This document shows, one piece after another, positions 27,401 to 37,510 of a stretch of DNA of 64,000 nucleotides. Both the position numbers and the translations under genes were made by a program. The DNA is from Aurelia coerulea (lineage: Eukaryota > Cnidaria > Scyphozoa > Semaeostomeae > Ulmaridae). Position 1 is the stretch's first letter. Every line of letters starts with the position of its first letter. The notes beneath the pieces are model-generated. The model searched no databases and was not told where the DNA came from. It saw only the letters and a program-made list of their open reading frames with translations. The DNA lies in assembly GCA_039566865.1 (NCBI GenBank), contig CM076948.1:27861001-27925000 (forward strand), read 5' to 3'.

Positions 27401-30400
27401 CTTATTCCCATGTAAAATGGCCTATTTAGGCCTTAAATCGATTTTGAAAATTTTTGAAAAAAAAATTTTTTTTCGGCCAAAACCCCCTAAAAACTGCCCA
27501 AAGAACCCCAAACATGTTTCCTGACCCTTATTCCCATGTAAAATGGCCTATTTAGGCCTTAAATCGAATTTGAAAATTTTTGAAAAAAAAATTTTTTTTT
27601 CGGCCAAAACCCCCTAAAAATGTCCCAAAGAACCCCAAACATGTTTCCTGACCCTTATTCCCATGTAAAATGGCCTATTTAGGCCTAAAATCGAATTTGA
27701 AAATTTTTGAAAAAAAAATTTTTTTTTCGGCCAAAACCCACTAAAAATGTCCCGAAGAACCCCAAACATGTTTCCTGACCCTTTTTTTCATGTAAAATGG
27801 CCTATTTAGGCCTTAAAACGAATTTGAAAATTTTTGAAAAAAAAATTTTGTTTTCGGCCAAAACCCCCTAAAAATGTCCCGAAGAACCCCAAACATGTTT
27901 CCTGACCCCTATTCCCATGTAAAATGGCCTATTTAGGCCTTAAATCGAATTTGAAAATTTTTGAAAAAAAATTTTTTTTTTCGGCCAAAACCCCCTAAAA
28001 ATGTTCCGAAGAACCCCAAACATGTTTCCTGACCCTCATTCCCATGTAAAATGGCCTATTTAGGCCTTAAATCGAATTTGAAAATTTTTGAAAAAAAATT
28101 TTTTTTTTCGGCCAAAAACCCCTAAAAATGTCCCGAAGAACCCCAAACATGTTTCCTGACCCTTATTCTCATGTAAAATGGCCTACTTAGGCTTTAAATC
28201 GATTTTGAAAATTTTTGAAAAAAAAATTTTTTTTTCGGCCAAAACCCCCTAAAAATGTCCCGAAGAACCCCAAACATGTTTCCTGACCCTTATTCCCATG
28301 TAAAATGGCCTATTTAGGCCTTAAATCGATTTTGAAAATTTTTGAAAAAAAAATTTTTTTTTTCGGCCAAAACCCCCTAAAAATGTCCCGAAGAACCCCA
28401 AACATGTTTCCTGACCCTTATTCCCATGTAAAATGGCCTATTTAGGCCTTAAATCGATTTTGACAATTTTTTAAAGAAAAATTTTTTTTGGCAAAAACCC
28501 CCTAAAAATGTCCCGAAGAACCCCAAACATGTTTCCTGACCCTTATTCCCATGTAAAATGGCCTACTTAGGCTTTAAATCGATTTTGAAAATTTTTGAAA
28601 AAAAAATTTTTTTTCGGCCAAAACCCCCTAAAAATGTCCCGAAGAACCCCAAACATGTTTCCTGACCCTTATTCCCATGTAAAATGGCCTATTTAGGCCT
28701 TAAATCGAATTTGAAAATTTTTGAAAAAAAAATTTTTTTTTCGGCCAAAACCCCCTAAAAATGTTCCGAAGAACCCCAAACATGTTTCCTGACCCTCATT
28801 CCCATGTAAAATGGCCTATTTAGGCCTTAAATCGAATTTGAAAATTTTTGAAAAAAAAATTTTTTTTTCGGCCAAAACCCCCTAAAAATGTCCCGAAGAA
28901 CCCCAAACATGTTTCCTGACCATTATTCCCATGTAAAATGGCCTACTTAGGCTTTAAATCGATTTTGAAAATTTTTGAAAAAAAAATTTTTTTTTCGGCC
29001 AAAACCCCCTAAAAATGTCCCGAAGAACCCCAAACATGTTTCCTGACCCTTATTCCCATGTAAAATGGCCTATTTAGGCCTTAAATCGATTTTGAAAATT
29101 TTTGAAAAAAAAATTTTTTTTTCGGCCAAAACCCCCTAAAAATGTCCCGAAGAACCCCAAACATGTTTCCTGACCCTTATTCCCATGTAAAATGGCCTAT
29201 TTAGGCCTTAAATCGATTTTGACAATTTTTTAAAGAAAAATTTTTTTTGGCAAAAACCCCCTAAAAATGTCCCAAAAAACCCCAAACATGTTTCCTGACC
29301 CTTATTCCCATGTAAAATGGCCTATTTAGGCCTTAAATCGAATTTGAAAATTTTTGAAAAAAAAATTTTTTTTTCGGCCAAAACCCCCTAAAAATGTCCC
29401 AAAGAACCCCAAACATGTTTCCTGACCCTTATTCCCATGTAAAATGGCCTATTTAGGCCTAAAATCGAATTTGAAAATTTTTGAAAAAAAAATTTTTTTT
29501 TCGGCCAAAACCCCCTAAAAATGTCCCGAAGAACCCCAAACATGTTTCCTGACCCTTTTTCCCATGTAAAATGGTCTTTTTAGGCCTTAAATCGATTTTG
29601 AAAATTTTTGAAAAAAAATTTTTTTTTCGGCCAAAACCCACTAAAAATGTCCCGAAGAACCCCAAACATGTTTCCTGACCCTTTTTTTCATGTAAAATGG
29701 CCTATTTAGGCCTTAAAACGAATTTGAAAATGTTTGAAAAAAAATTTTTTTTTTCGGCCAAAACCCCTTAAAAACTGCCCGAAGAACCCCAAACATGTTT
29801 CCTGACCCTTTTTCCCATGTAAAATGGTCTATTTAGGCCTTAAATCGATTTTGAAAATTTTTGAAAAAAAAATTTTTTTTCGGCCAAAACCCCCTCAAAA
29901 TGTCCCAAAGAACCCCAAACATGTTTCCTGACCCCTATTCCCATGTAAAATGGCCTATTTAGGCCTTAAATCGAATTTGAAAATTTTTGAAAAAAAAATT
30001 TTGTTTTCGGCCAAAACCCCCTAAAAATGTCCCGAAGAACCCCAAACATGTTTCCTGACCCTTATTCCCATGTAAAATGGCCTACTTAGGCTTTAAATCG
30101 ATTTTGAAAATTTTTGAAAAAAAATTTTTTTTTCGGCCAAAACCCCCTAAAAATGTCCCGAAGAACCCCAAACATGTTTCCTGACCCTTTTTTTCATGTA
30201 AAATGGCCTATTTAGGCCTTAAAACGAATTTGAAAATGTTTGAAAAAAAATTTTTTTTTTCGGCCAAAACCCCCTAAAAATGTCCCGAAGAACCCCAAAC
30301 ATGTTTCCTGACCCTCATTCCCATGTAAAATGGCCTATTTAGGCCTTAAATCGAATTTGAAAATTTTTGAAAAAAAAATTTTTTTTCGGCCAAAACCCCC

Positions 30401-31978
30401 TAAAAATGTCCCGAAGAACCCCAAACATGTTTCCTGACCCTTATTCCCATGTAAAATGGCCTACTTAGGCTTTAAATCGATTTTGAAAATTTTTGAAAAA
30501 AAAATTTTTTTTCGGATAAAACCCCCTAAAAATGTCCCGAAGAACCCCAAACATGTTTCCTGACCCTTATTCCCATGTAAAACGGCCTATTTAGGCCTTG
30601 AATCGATTTTGAAAACTTTTGAAAAAAAAATTTTTTTTGGCAAAAACCCCCTAAAAATGTCCCAAAGAACCCCAAACATGTTTCCTGACCCTTATTCCCA
30701 TGTAAAATGGCCTATTTAGGCCTTAAATCGAATTTGAAAATTTTTGAAAAAAACATTTTTTTTTCGGCCAAAACCCCCTAAAAATGTCCCAAAGAACCCC
30801 AAACATGTTTCCTGACCCTTATTCCCATGCAAAATGGCCTATTTAGGCCTAAAATCGAATTTGAAAATTTTTGAAAAAAAAATTTTTTTTTCGGCCAAAA
30901 CCCCCTAAAAATGTCCCGAAGAACCCCAAACATGTTTCCTGACCCTTTTTCCCATGTAAAATGGTCTTTTTAGGCCTTAAATCGATTTTGAAAATTTTTG
31001 AAAAAAAATTTTTTTTTCGGCCAAAACCCACTAAAAATGTCCCGAAGAACCCCAAACATGTTTCCTGACCCTTTTTTTAATGTAAAATGGCCTATTTAGG
31101 CCTTAAAACGAATTTGAAAATGTTTGAAAAAAAATTTTTTTTTTCGGCCAAAACCCCTTAAAAACTGCCCGAAGAACCCCAAACATGTTTCCTGACCCTT
31201 TTTCCCATGTAAAATGGTCTATTTAGGCCTTAAATCGATTTTGAAAATTTTTGAAAAAAAATTTTTTTTCGGCCAAAACCCCCTCAAAATGTCCCGAAGA
31301 ACCCCAAACATGTTTCCTGACCCCTATTCCCATGTAAAATGGCCTATTTAGGCCTTAAATCGAATTTGAAAATTTTTGAAAAAAAAATTTTGTTTTCGGC
31401 CAAAACCCCCTAAAAATGTCCCGAAGAACCCCAAACATGTTTCCTGACCCTTATTCCCATGTAAAATGGCCTACTTAGGCTTTAAATCGATTTTGAAAAT
31501 TTTTGAAAAAAAAATTTTTTCGGCCAAAACCCCCTAAAAATGTCCCGAAGAACCCCAAACATGTTTCCTGACCCCTATTCCCATGTAAAATGGCCTATTT
31601 AGGCCTTAAATCGAATTTGAAAATTTTTGAAAAAAAAATTTTTTTTTCGGCCAAAACCCCCTAAAAATGTTCCGAAGAACCCCAAACATGTTTCCTGACC
31701 CTCATTCCCATGTAAAATGGCCTATTTAGGCCTTAAATCGAATTTGAAAATTTTTGAAAAAAAAATTTTTTTTTCGGCCAAAACCCCCTAAAAATGTCCC
31801 GAAGAACCCCAAACATGTTTTCTGACCATTATTCCCATGTAAAATGGCCTACTTAGGCTTTAAATCGATTTTGAAAATTTTTGAAAAAAAAATTTTTTTT
31901 TCGGCCAAAACCCCCTAAAAATGTCCCGAAGAACCCCAAACATGTTTCCTGACCCTTATTCCCATGTAAAATGGCCCA

Positions 31979-33170
31979 TTTACAATGTGATTTCTACTTT
32001 ATTTCTGGTTCTATGATCTGAAATCATGGATCTTTCAGTGAACTTATGAAGAAGATTTTAGGGACAAAGGTCATGCAGAATGTTATATGTTATGACTCTT
32101 TTGTCAAATGAGGACAAAGACTTTACATTGAGCCATTAACAGTTCCAACGGTCCTTATACTTGGCGTCCAGTATTAGCTTCTTTGCCCTTGTCTGTAGTC
32201 GTTGCAGTTGGGATAGATTGCTGTTGGAAAGAGTACTCCAAACAATGTCGTCATAGCGAAGGTGGCTTTCAAAGAGAGCTTTGTAGACCTGGTCAAGTTT
32301 CCTTTGCGGAAGGATGTCTTTAGCTTTCTCAGGGAGCTCAAGCCCCCTTTCAGCTTGTTTTTGATAGTTGTGTACTGCTCTTTCCAAGTAAGGCTCTCAT
32401 CGATGTTGATTCCTAAATATTTTGTCTTCTTAACCCTTTTGAAATCTTCATTATTGAGGACAAGATCTGGCAAACCATCACCTATTCTATTCAATTGTCG
32501 CCTATGCCTTGTAACCATATATTCTTTTTTTCTGACATTCAAACTAAGTTTAATGATCCTCATCCAGTTCGATATATTTTCTAGCTCGTTTTTCAAATCT
32601 GTTAGAAGTTCATTCAGGTTTTCCGATGCGATATTCACACATGTATCATCTGCATACATATTTGGGTTAATGCTTTCCAGACAGTTCTCAAAATCCTTAA
32701 TGTATAGTATGAAAAACAAGGGTCCCAAACACGAGCCCGGCGGAATACCACACTTTATGCTGCTTATGTTGGAGCTAGATCCATCAAAATAAAAGAACTG
32801 CTCCCTATTGGTCAGATAAGAAGTTAACCAGTCGTGGGAAGTACCGTCGGCAACATACTCTCGTAACTTTGACAATAAGATTTTATGGTCAACGGTATCG
32901 AATGCTTTTTTAAGATCAAGAAATACACTCAAGTTTATTTCCCTCATCAGAGTTCTTGAAGCATGGGTCTATAACATTCAATAGACATGTCAGTGTACTG
33001 TGCAGTTTTTGAAATCCAAATTGGTTCAAACAAAGTTTGTTTTGCTCTTTCAGATACTCCATTAATTGGTCATGTGCAATTTTTTCTAATATCCTCGACA
33101 CAACTGACAGTACTGTTTTAGGCCGAACATAAGGTAAACAAAATAATTATTCCACTTTGGGTAAAAGCTT
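31979..33170 (-). pseudogene. Non-LTR retrotransposon (LINE) reverse transcriptase, degenerate, CR1/Jockey-like
   Basis: Remnant of a LINE pol gene, which copies element RNA into DNA at the insertion site. The longest open stretch (32174-32947, 257 aa) shows the RT core. Block A is LDLKKAFDTVDH with the catalytic Asp at residue 11. GIPPGSCLGPL follows near residue 67 (usually G-x-PQGS, so Gln is replaced). YADD with both catalytic aspartates is at 98-101, and KYLGI at 176-180. Upstream, another frame (32916-33101) carries SRILEKIAHDQLMEYL and QFGFQKLHST, so a frameshift lies near 32935. A second shift near 32305 moves the C-terminal part (ESHLRYDDIVWSTLSN, LQRLQTRAKKLI) into the frame of 32136-32387. 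Recognisable coding then runs on through two in-frame stops (after RWNC and after HDLCP) to the satellite edge. With two frameshifts and two stops it cannot be active. The 5' endonuclease region is missing. Confidence 0.9.
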
Positions 33171-33290
33171 ACCGACTATCAATCATAATTTACGTACCAA
33201 AAATAGTTCATTGTCTGTTTGGTATAAATATGCATGTGTTAGTTTTATGAGTTGAGCACTTGAGTTCGTAGTTGAGGTACAACGGCAAGG
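33171..33290. other. Spacer between the two retroelement remnants
   Basis: AT-rich sequence between the divergent LINE (minus) and BEL/Pao (plus) remnants. I see no motif or reading frame that assigns it to either element. Confidence 0.4.
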
Positions 33291-34110
33291 ACAGTTTTAC
33301 CAAAGACCGCTCGTGCGTTTGCAAGAGCCCCAAGATTCGCCACAAAGGAAAGGAGCAGAATATCCGTTTGATTTTCTTTGATTTTTGAATGAGGAAGTCA
33401 AAAAAGCTACGTTGATGCTGATTTACAGAGAGCTTTGAGTTTGCCAGTTACTGCCATGGAAAAATTGATGATTGAAGCGTTTGGTGACAGTTCACCGAAA
33501 GTAAGAACGAGAGTAAGAGAAGTTGTTCAAATTGGTATCAGATGCCTTGATGGAGTTGAAGTGGTCATGACCGCGTACATCGTACTGTGATATGTACCCC
33601 CCAGCAATCAAGTCATTTCTGGAGCTCTTGAAAGACTGGAGCAAGCTGATTTTCAAATGAAGACGAGTTATAAAAGCTGACAAAACAGTTCAAATTTTAG
33701 AAGGAGCTGATTTTATTCGAGATTAGTTGACAGAGAAATTCATCGTGGAATTATTCGAGCGGGTCAGTAGCCATAATAACGAAAGGTAGATAGGTCTTAT
33801 CAGGCCCGACAGAGAGGGTAAGTGACAATTTAAGTCCAAATTCACATGTTTTAAATATTCAAGTTATGTCTTTGGGAGAGCATGAGTTGATTTCGAAAGA
33901 GCTCAAACAATTTTGGGAGGACGAATCAATGGGAATAAAGGAGCAAAAAAATGAGCAAACCACCTCAAGTAAAACTCCCAATGAGAGAAAAAAAAGCCAC
34001 CTCTTGCTACCAGATAATTATGATTTTGCTAAAGGTAGGCTTTTATCTCAAGTTAAGACAAAATGATGAAGTAGCCAAAAAGTACGATAATGTTATAAAG
34101 TTTGCATCTA
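33291..34110 (+). pseudogene. BEL/Pao-type LTR retrotransposon pol fragment (protease to RT linker), degenerate
   Basis: Decayed pol region read on the plus strand across several frames. From 33291 one frame, with stops, gives a retropepsin-like segment: GSQKSYVDADL and, further on, MIEAFGDSSPKVRTRV. This is the pattern of the DUF1758/BEL-Pao aspartic protease (D-S-G-S-Q-x-S-Y ... TFG). The catalytic Asp-Ser-Gly site is damaged by a stop and a frame change just before GSQ. Next come PPSNQVISGALERLEQADF, then LVDREIHRG and VLSGPTERV in other frames. These match the conserved linker (SNQ, GADYYW..G, VLSGP) before the RT. The frame beginning upstream of 33866 gives SKELKQFWEDESMGI, the BEL/Pao 'LKxFWExE' motif. 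A shifted frame ends with NDEVAKKYDNVIK at about 34050-34095. No RT catalytic core, integrase or LTR is visible. Many frame changes and stops make it inactive. The minus-strand ORF at 33492-33683 is a shadow. Confidence 0.75.
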
Positions 34111-35512
34111 ACGACAGGGCAATCAGGCCCGGGGGGGGGTTCATAGCACATTTAGGATACGGGTATGTGCCGCCCATATGGGTGGGTTTGTGGGCCTAAA
34201 ATTCTCTAAACAAGGCTCCTTTTTCGGCAGATTTTCCATAAACAAAGGTGGGGTTTTGCTGAGATTCGCAAAAAATGGTTAAAATGGGCAGTTTTATGCC
34301 AAAATTCATCATAAAAGTGCAGCCATCATGGCGCGGAGCGCCAGAACAGAGAAAAGCCAGAGCGGAGAGAAATTCTGTTTTGGCCAGAATATAGAGAAAT
34401 TCTGTAGAAAGCATTTTTTTCTCAAATGTCGTCCATTTCCATTATTAAACATTTATAGGACACTTATCTCGCCGATGAAGCATAAGCTGGCTCTTCAATC
34501 CTTGCTTGTAATTGATCGTTTTCCTTCTTTTTCGTAAGTTTTGTTAAGTTTAAATTCTCCATATTCTGGCCAGAGAGAGATACACTCAAAAATTACTTTT
34601 CCCAAAGTTTAATTGGATTATTTCACAGTAAATATGTGTCTTGAGTTCTATTTAGCTTGCTCTAAAAGAAACAAATAGAAAACCGCCTGTTTATCGAGCA
34701 AATTTATTCTGCGGGGACCTCCTGAAAGGAATTTCTTCATATTCTGGCCAAAGAGAAATACCCCGAGAAATACACTAAAAAATTATATTCTTTGAAGTTT
34801 CTTTTTATCATTTCATAGCAGATATGGTGTATAGCTTTTCTTTGGCTTATCAGCTATTAAAACTGGTCGTTTTTCATGTATTTTGCATAGTCAATTTCCA
34901 CGTATTTTGCATAGATCTTTAGCCAGAAAATGGAGAAATTCCGTCGCGGTTGTATTTCCAACTATTCAAAATACGTGAAAAACGACCAGTTTTAATAGCT
35001 AATAAGCCAAAGAGAAGCTATAAACCATATCTGCTATGAAATGATAAAAAGAGAATTAAAAGAAAATAATTTTTGAGTGTATTTCTCTTTGGCCAGAATA
35101 TGGAGAAATTCCATTCAGGAGGCCCCCTCAGAATAAATTTGCTCGATAAACGGGCGGTTTTCTATTTGTTTCTTTTAGAGCAAGCTAAAGAAAACTTAAC
35201 CCTATCCAGACTAGGGGGGGGGCACAAAGTGCCCCCCCTAGTAAACTTGTTCACACAGCTCATCGAGTATCTCTTCAATAGTCTAGCTTTTTTGTGACTT
35301 TTAGTTTCTATCTATGAGACATCTTTTCATGTCTATTTCAAAAATTTTGACACTGATTCCGGGGGTCAACACATGACTTTAAATTGAGTGCTCCGCAAAA
35401 AAATTACCGTTTAAATCATAGCTTTGGAACCACTGGCTCTATGACAATGAGACAAACATTTTTGAGCTCGTCTTGAAATAAGCTTTCATTTGATATATAG
35501 TTTATTGATTTT

Positions 35513-35526
35513 TGATGACGTCATCA
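35513..35526. promoter_or_regulatory. CRE-type palindrome TGATGACGTCATCA inside the MITE
   Basis: A perfect 14-bp palindrome containing TGACGTCA, the consensus site of CREB/ATF bZIP factors. It lies in the noncoding interior of the piggyBac-like MITE. Whether any factor binds it is not shown by the sequence. Confidence 0.45.
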
Positions 35527-35877
35527 ACAATTGGTTGTTGCGCATGCGTACTGACGAAAAACCATGTTATGGTTCATTTTTAGAAAAATGAGTGACATAA
35601 TATGATGCAGCAGGTATTTTTATGTATATTTAGCATTTTTTGCTATTTTTAAAAGTAATTTATAATAAATTTTGGACAAAAATCGCTCTTTTTTTCGTAT
35701 AAAAGAAATAAATGCTGACATCAGCAAAAATATTAGCGTTACAAAACAACAATTTCAAAATAAAAATTACAAGGATATAATCCCTCTATGTTTCAAATGT
35801 CACATCGATATGTTTTATCAATTTGGAGATACAACGTGACAAAGTACATGTGGTTTTACACCCAAATTAGCAACATT

Positions 35878-35891
35878 TGCTGACGTCAGCA
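35878..35891. promoter_or_regulatory. MARE-type palindrome TGCTGACGTCAGCA, next to an E-box
   Basis: Exact match to the 14-bp CRE-type Maf recognition element. A near copy, TGCTGACATCAGCA, lies at 35713-35726, and a CACGTG E-box follows within a few bases, near 35898. All are inside the MITE. The match is exact but function is inferred only. Confidence 0.45.
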
Positions 35892-36271
35892 CTTAATCAC
35901 GTGACATAAACAAAAACAAATCACATCATCTTGTTTGCCTTATCATGTTTGTTACTTGTGCCAAGTTTCAAGTCTCTAGCACTTATGATTCTATGAAAAA
36001 CCAGGGGGGGCACTTTGTGCCCCCCCTTAGTCTCCCCAAAGTTTCAAAAAGCCTAGTCTGGATAGGGTTAAGACACATATTTACTGTGAAATAATCCAAT
36101 TAAACTTTGGGAAAAGTAATTTTTGAGTGTATTTCTCTCTGGCCAGAATATGGAGAAATTCCATTCAGGAGGCCCCCTCAGAATAAATTTGCTCGATAAA
36201 CGGGCGGTTTTCTATTTGTTTCTTTTAGAGCAAGCTAAAGAGAACTTAAGACACATATTTACTGTAAAATA

Positions 36272-36674
36272 CACGTTTTTTCTTTTGTAAGAAACTGGTT
36301 TATAAGAAACTAGTACTAGGATGGCGAAAAAATTAAGAAACTCTACTACTATGCTTGAGAATTGCTAAGAAACTTTTAAAGCCAAATACGAGGAAATCAT
36401 GGGATAATTGTGGTTTAGCCTTTATATTTTAGTATTATTGATGATAGATTTATGTTTTGAATCAAATAGAACTCTCCTTCTCGCTAAAAATTGTGCTGTC
36501 TGTCAAAAAACGAATACATGGCAGTGGGTAGAAACTACATGCATCCTAAATGCATCTTGAAATAAGAAACACATTAAGAAACTTTTAGTACTAAAAAGAT
36601 GAAATTTTCACGTGAAATTAAGAAACTTTTAGTACTAGGGGCTTATCCAAGTTTCTTATAAAAGAAAAAACGTG
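36272..36674. mobile_element. Tc1/mariner-like MITE (403 bp, TA target duplication)
   Basis: The termini are inverted repeats of about 25 bp. The left begins CACGTTTTTTCTTTT and continues GTAAGAAACT. The right is its complement with one mismatch, ending GAAAAAACGTG. TA dinucleotides flank it at 36270-36271 and 36675-36676. The uninterrupted site is preserved at about 36077-36100 in the tandem copy of the host repeat (GTGAAATAATCCAAT against AAAATA[element]TAATCCAAT). The interior repeats TTAAGAAACTTTTAGTAC several times. No ORF is present. TA duplication and short TIRs suggest Tc1/mariner-type mobilisation, but other TA-targeting families cannot be excluded. Confidence 0.8.
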
Positions 36675-37025
36675 TAATCCAATAAAACTTTAGGAAAAGT
36701 AATTTTGAGTGTATCTCTCTCTGGCCAGAATATGGAGAAATAAAACTTAACAAAATTTACGTAAAAGAAGGAAAACGATTGATTACAAGCAAGGATTGAA
36801 GAGCCAGCTTATGCTTCATCGGCGAGATAAGTCATATAAATGCTTAATAATAATGGAAATGGATGACATTTGAGAAAATAATGCTTTCTACAGAATTTCT
36901 CTATATTCTGGCCAAAACAGAATTTCCAAAGGCAAGTTTGGGTAATTAGAAGAGGGTAGCTTTCTGAAAGCCGGGCGGCAGACCCCCGTCCATCCTCAAG
37001 TCATGTACCCCCCCGGGCAATCAGG

Positions 37026-37510
37026 TAACCATCTTTGTTCTCATTGCCTTATAAGGCACGGTATCGTCTCAGTCCCCCAATCATGGCGCGTCCAAACTTC
37101 TTCCTGCGCCTCGTGCAAAAAATTGGCTTCTTGTCGAAACGGATTGCTCCTTTTGCGCCCGCTTAACAGTCAGAAGAAAGCACCAAAGCCACCTCAACAA
37201 GTTGTCATCATGTTCACTCTCTGGCTAAAGATACCTAACAACCTAAAGGAACGAGTTTGTATCACCTTGACCAATGCAATAACTACCAAACTGCTGGTTC
37301 GTCTGTCTGTCGTCACCCAACAAATTTGTCAGGGAAGCTCCTTCTTTCTGGCAAGATCTTGGTCATACAGCTAATCAGCAAACGCAGATGTGCCCTTCCC
37401 ATCATCAGCACAGCAAAGCAGTATTGATGAACAAGCGGTAGGTAGAAATAATTTGGAGCGATTATAGAATGCAGGGCCCATTGAAGGTACTCTTTTTTAT
37501 ACACGAGCCA
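37026..37510. other. Unrecognised low-copy segment
   Basis: Sequence of more balanced base composition than its surroundings, between the composite element and a tandem repeat. A 123-codon plus-strand frame (37003-37374) crosses it, but it begins inside the element's C-run and shows no domain I recognise. The 63-codon minus frame (37313-37504) is likewise featureless. It could be the continuation of the sequence disrupted by the composite element. Confidence 0.4.

Larger units (their letters stand above)
1..31978 (+). repeat. Satellite A: ~125-bp tandem array, about 250 monomers
   Basis: A head-to-tail array with a period of 125-126 bp: the string ATGGCCTATTTAGGCC recurs at 121, 246, 372 and 497, and so on to the end. 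Each monomer has four recognisable parts. These are a dyad GGCCTA-TT-TAGGCC, an A/T-tract block (GAAAATTTTTGAAAA followed by long A and T runs), a C-rich block (CGGCCAAAACCCCCTAAAAA) and ACATGTTTCCTGACCC. All monomers share one orientation. Variants such as CGGATAAAAC for CGGCCAAAAC, ACTGCCC for ATGTCCC, and GGTCTTTTTAGG recur in multi-monomer blocks. The array continues beyond base 1 and stops inside a monomer at about 31978. ORFs of 60-87 aa on both strands come from the ~126-bp period and are not genes. The family is not one I can name. Confidence 0.97.
35200..36067. mobile_element. Non-autonomous piggyBac-like MITE (868 bp, TTAA target duplication)
   Basis: The element starts CCCTATCCAGACTAGG (35200) and ends with its exact complement, CCTAGTCTGGATAGGG (36052-36067). 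It is flanked by TTAA at 35196-35199 and 36068-36071. TTAA duplication with CCC...GGG termini is the hallmark of the piggyBac superfamily. Near each end lies a G7/C7 hairpin: GGGGGGGCAC-AAA-GTGCCCCCCC near 35214-35238, and its mirror with a TTT loop near 36004-36028. No transposase is encoded. The unoccupied version of the site (AGAACTTAAGACACA) survives at about 36241-36255 in the neighbouring tandem copy of the host repeat, which confirms both ends. Confidence 0.85.
34366..36927. repeat. Long inverted repeat (fold-back) with nested arms
   Basis: The left arm starts at GAAATTCTGTTTTGGCCAG (34366). The right arm ends with its complement, CTGGCCAAAACAGAATTTC (36925). The outer arms (about 34366-34610 and 36680-36927) remain alignable for roughly 240 bp with scattered changes. 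An inner hairpin pairs about 34735-34890 with 34965-35105, around a spacer centred near 34930. The motif TATTCTGGCCAGAGAGA, or its complement, occurs near each arm boundary (about 34387, 34557, 34740, 35092, 36141, 36722, 36905). On the right side a ~200-bp module is tandemly repeated (starting about 35067 and about 36118), and each copy holds one MITE. No coding function is seen. Confidence 0.8.
34128..37014. mobile_element. ~2.9-kb composite element with imperfect TIRs and an 11-bp flanking repeat
   Basis: The interval is flanked by perfect direct repeats GGGCAATCAGG at 34117-34127 and 37015-37025, consistent with a target-site duplication. The ends are inverted copies. The left end begins CCCGGGGGGGGGTTCAT and continues to AGGATACGGGTATGTGCCGCCC. 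The reverse complement of the right end begins GGGGGGGTACATGAC and continues to AGGATGGACGGGGGTCTGCCGCCC. The alignment is gapped but extends about 45 bp. No transposase ORF is present; the small ORFs inside have no recognisable domain. The interior holds a long fold-back and two younger MITEs. I cannot assign a superfamily, and the direct repeat may be slightly longer or shorter than the true duplication. Confidence 0.65.

Noticed and set aside
31..31055. Recurrent ORFs of 60-87 codons on both strands in the ~125-bp satellite
   Set aside because: They repeat with the monomer, exist only where the unit is 126 bp (a multiple of three), and translate A/T tracts. There is no domain or independent start context.
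1..31978. A CENP-B box in satellite A
   Set aside because: I compared the TTCG-containing parts on both strands with the NTTCGNNNNANNCGGGN pattern, and the spacing and CGGG do not match.
32262..32792. 176-codon plus-strand ORF
   Set aside because: It is antisense to the LINE reverse transcriptase, whose motifs (YADD, LDLKKAFD) are on the minus strand.
33492..33683. 63-codon minus-strand ORF
   Set aside because: It is the antisense shadow of the BEL/Pao protease segment read on the plus strand.
34196..34537. Overlapping 69-72-codon ORFs on both strands
   Set aside because: They lie in the terminal part and left arm of the noncoding composite element, with no recognisable family.
37003..37374. 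123-codon plus-strand ORF as a host gene
   Set aside because: It starts in the C-run at the end of the composite element, and I recognise no domain or splice structure.
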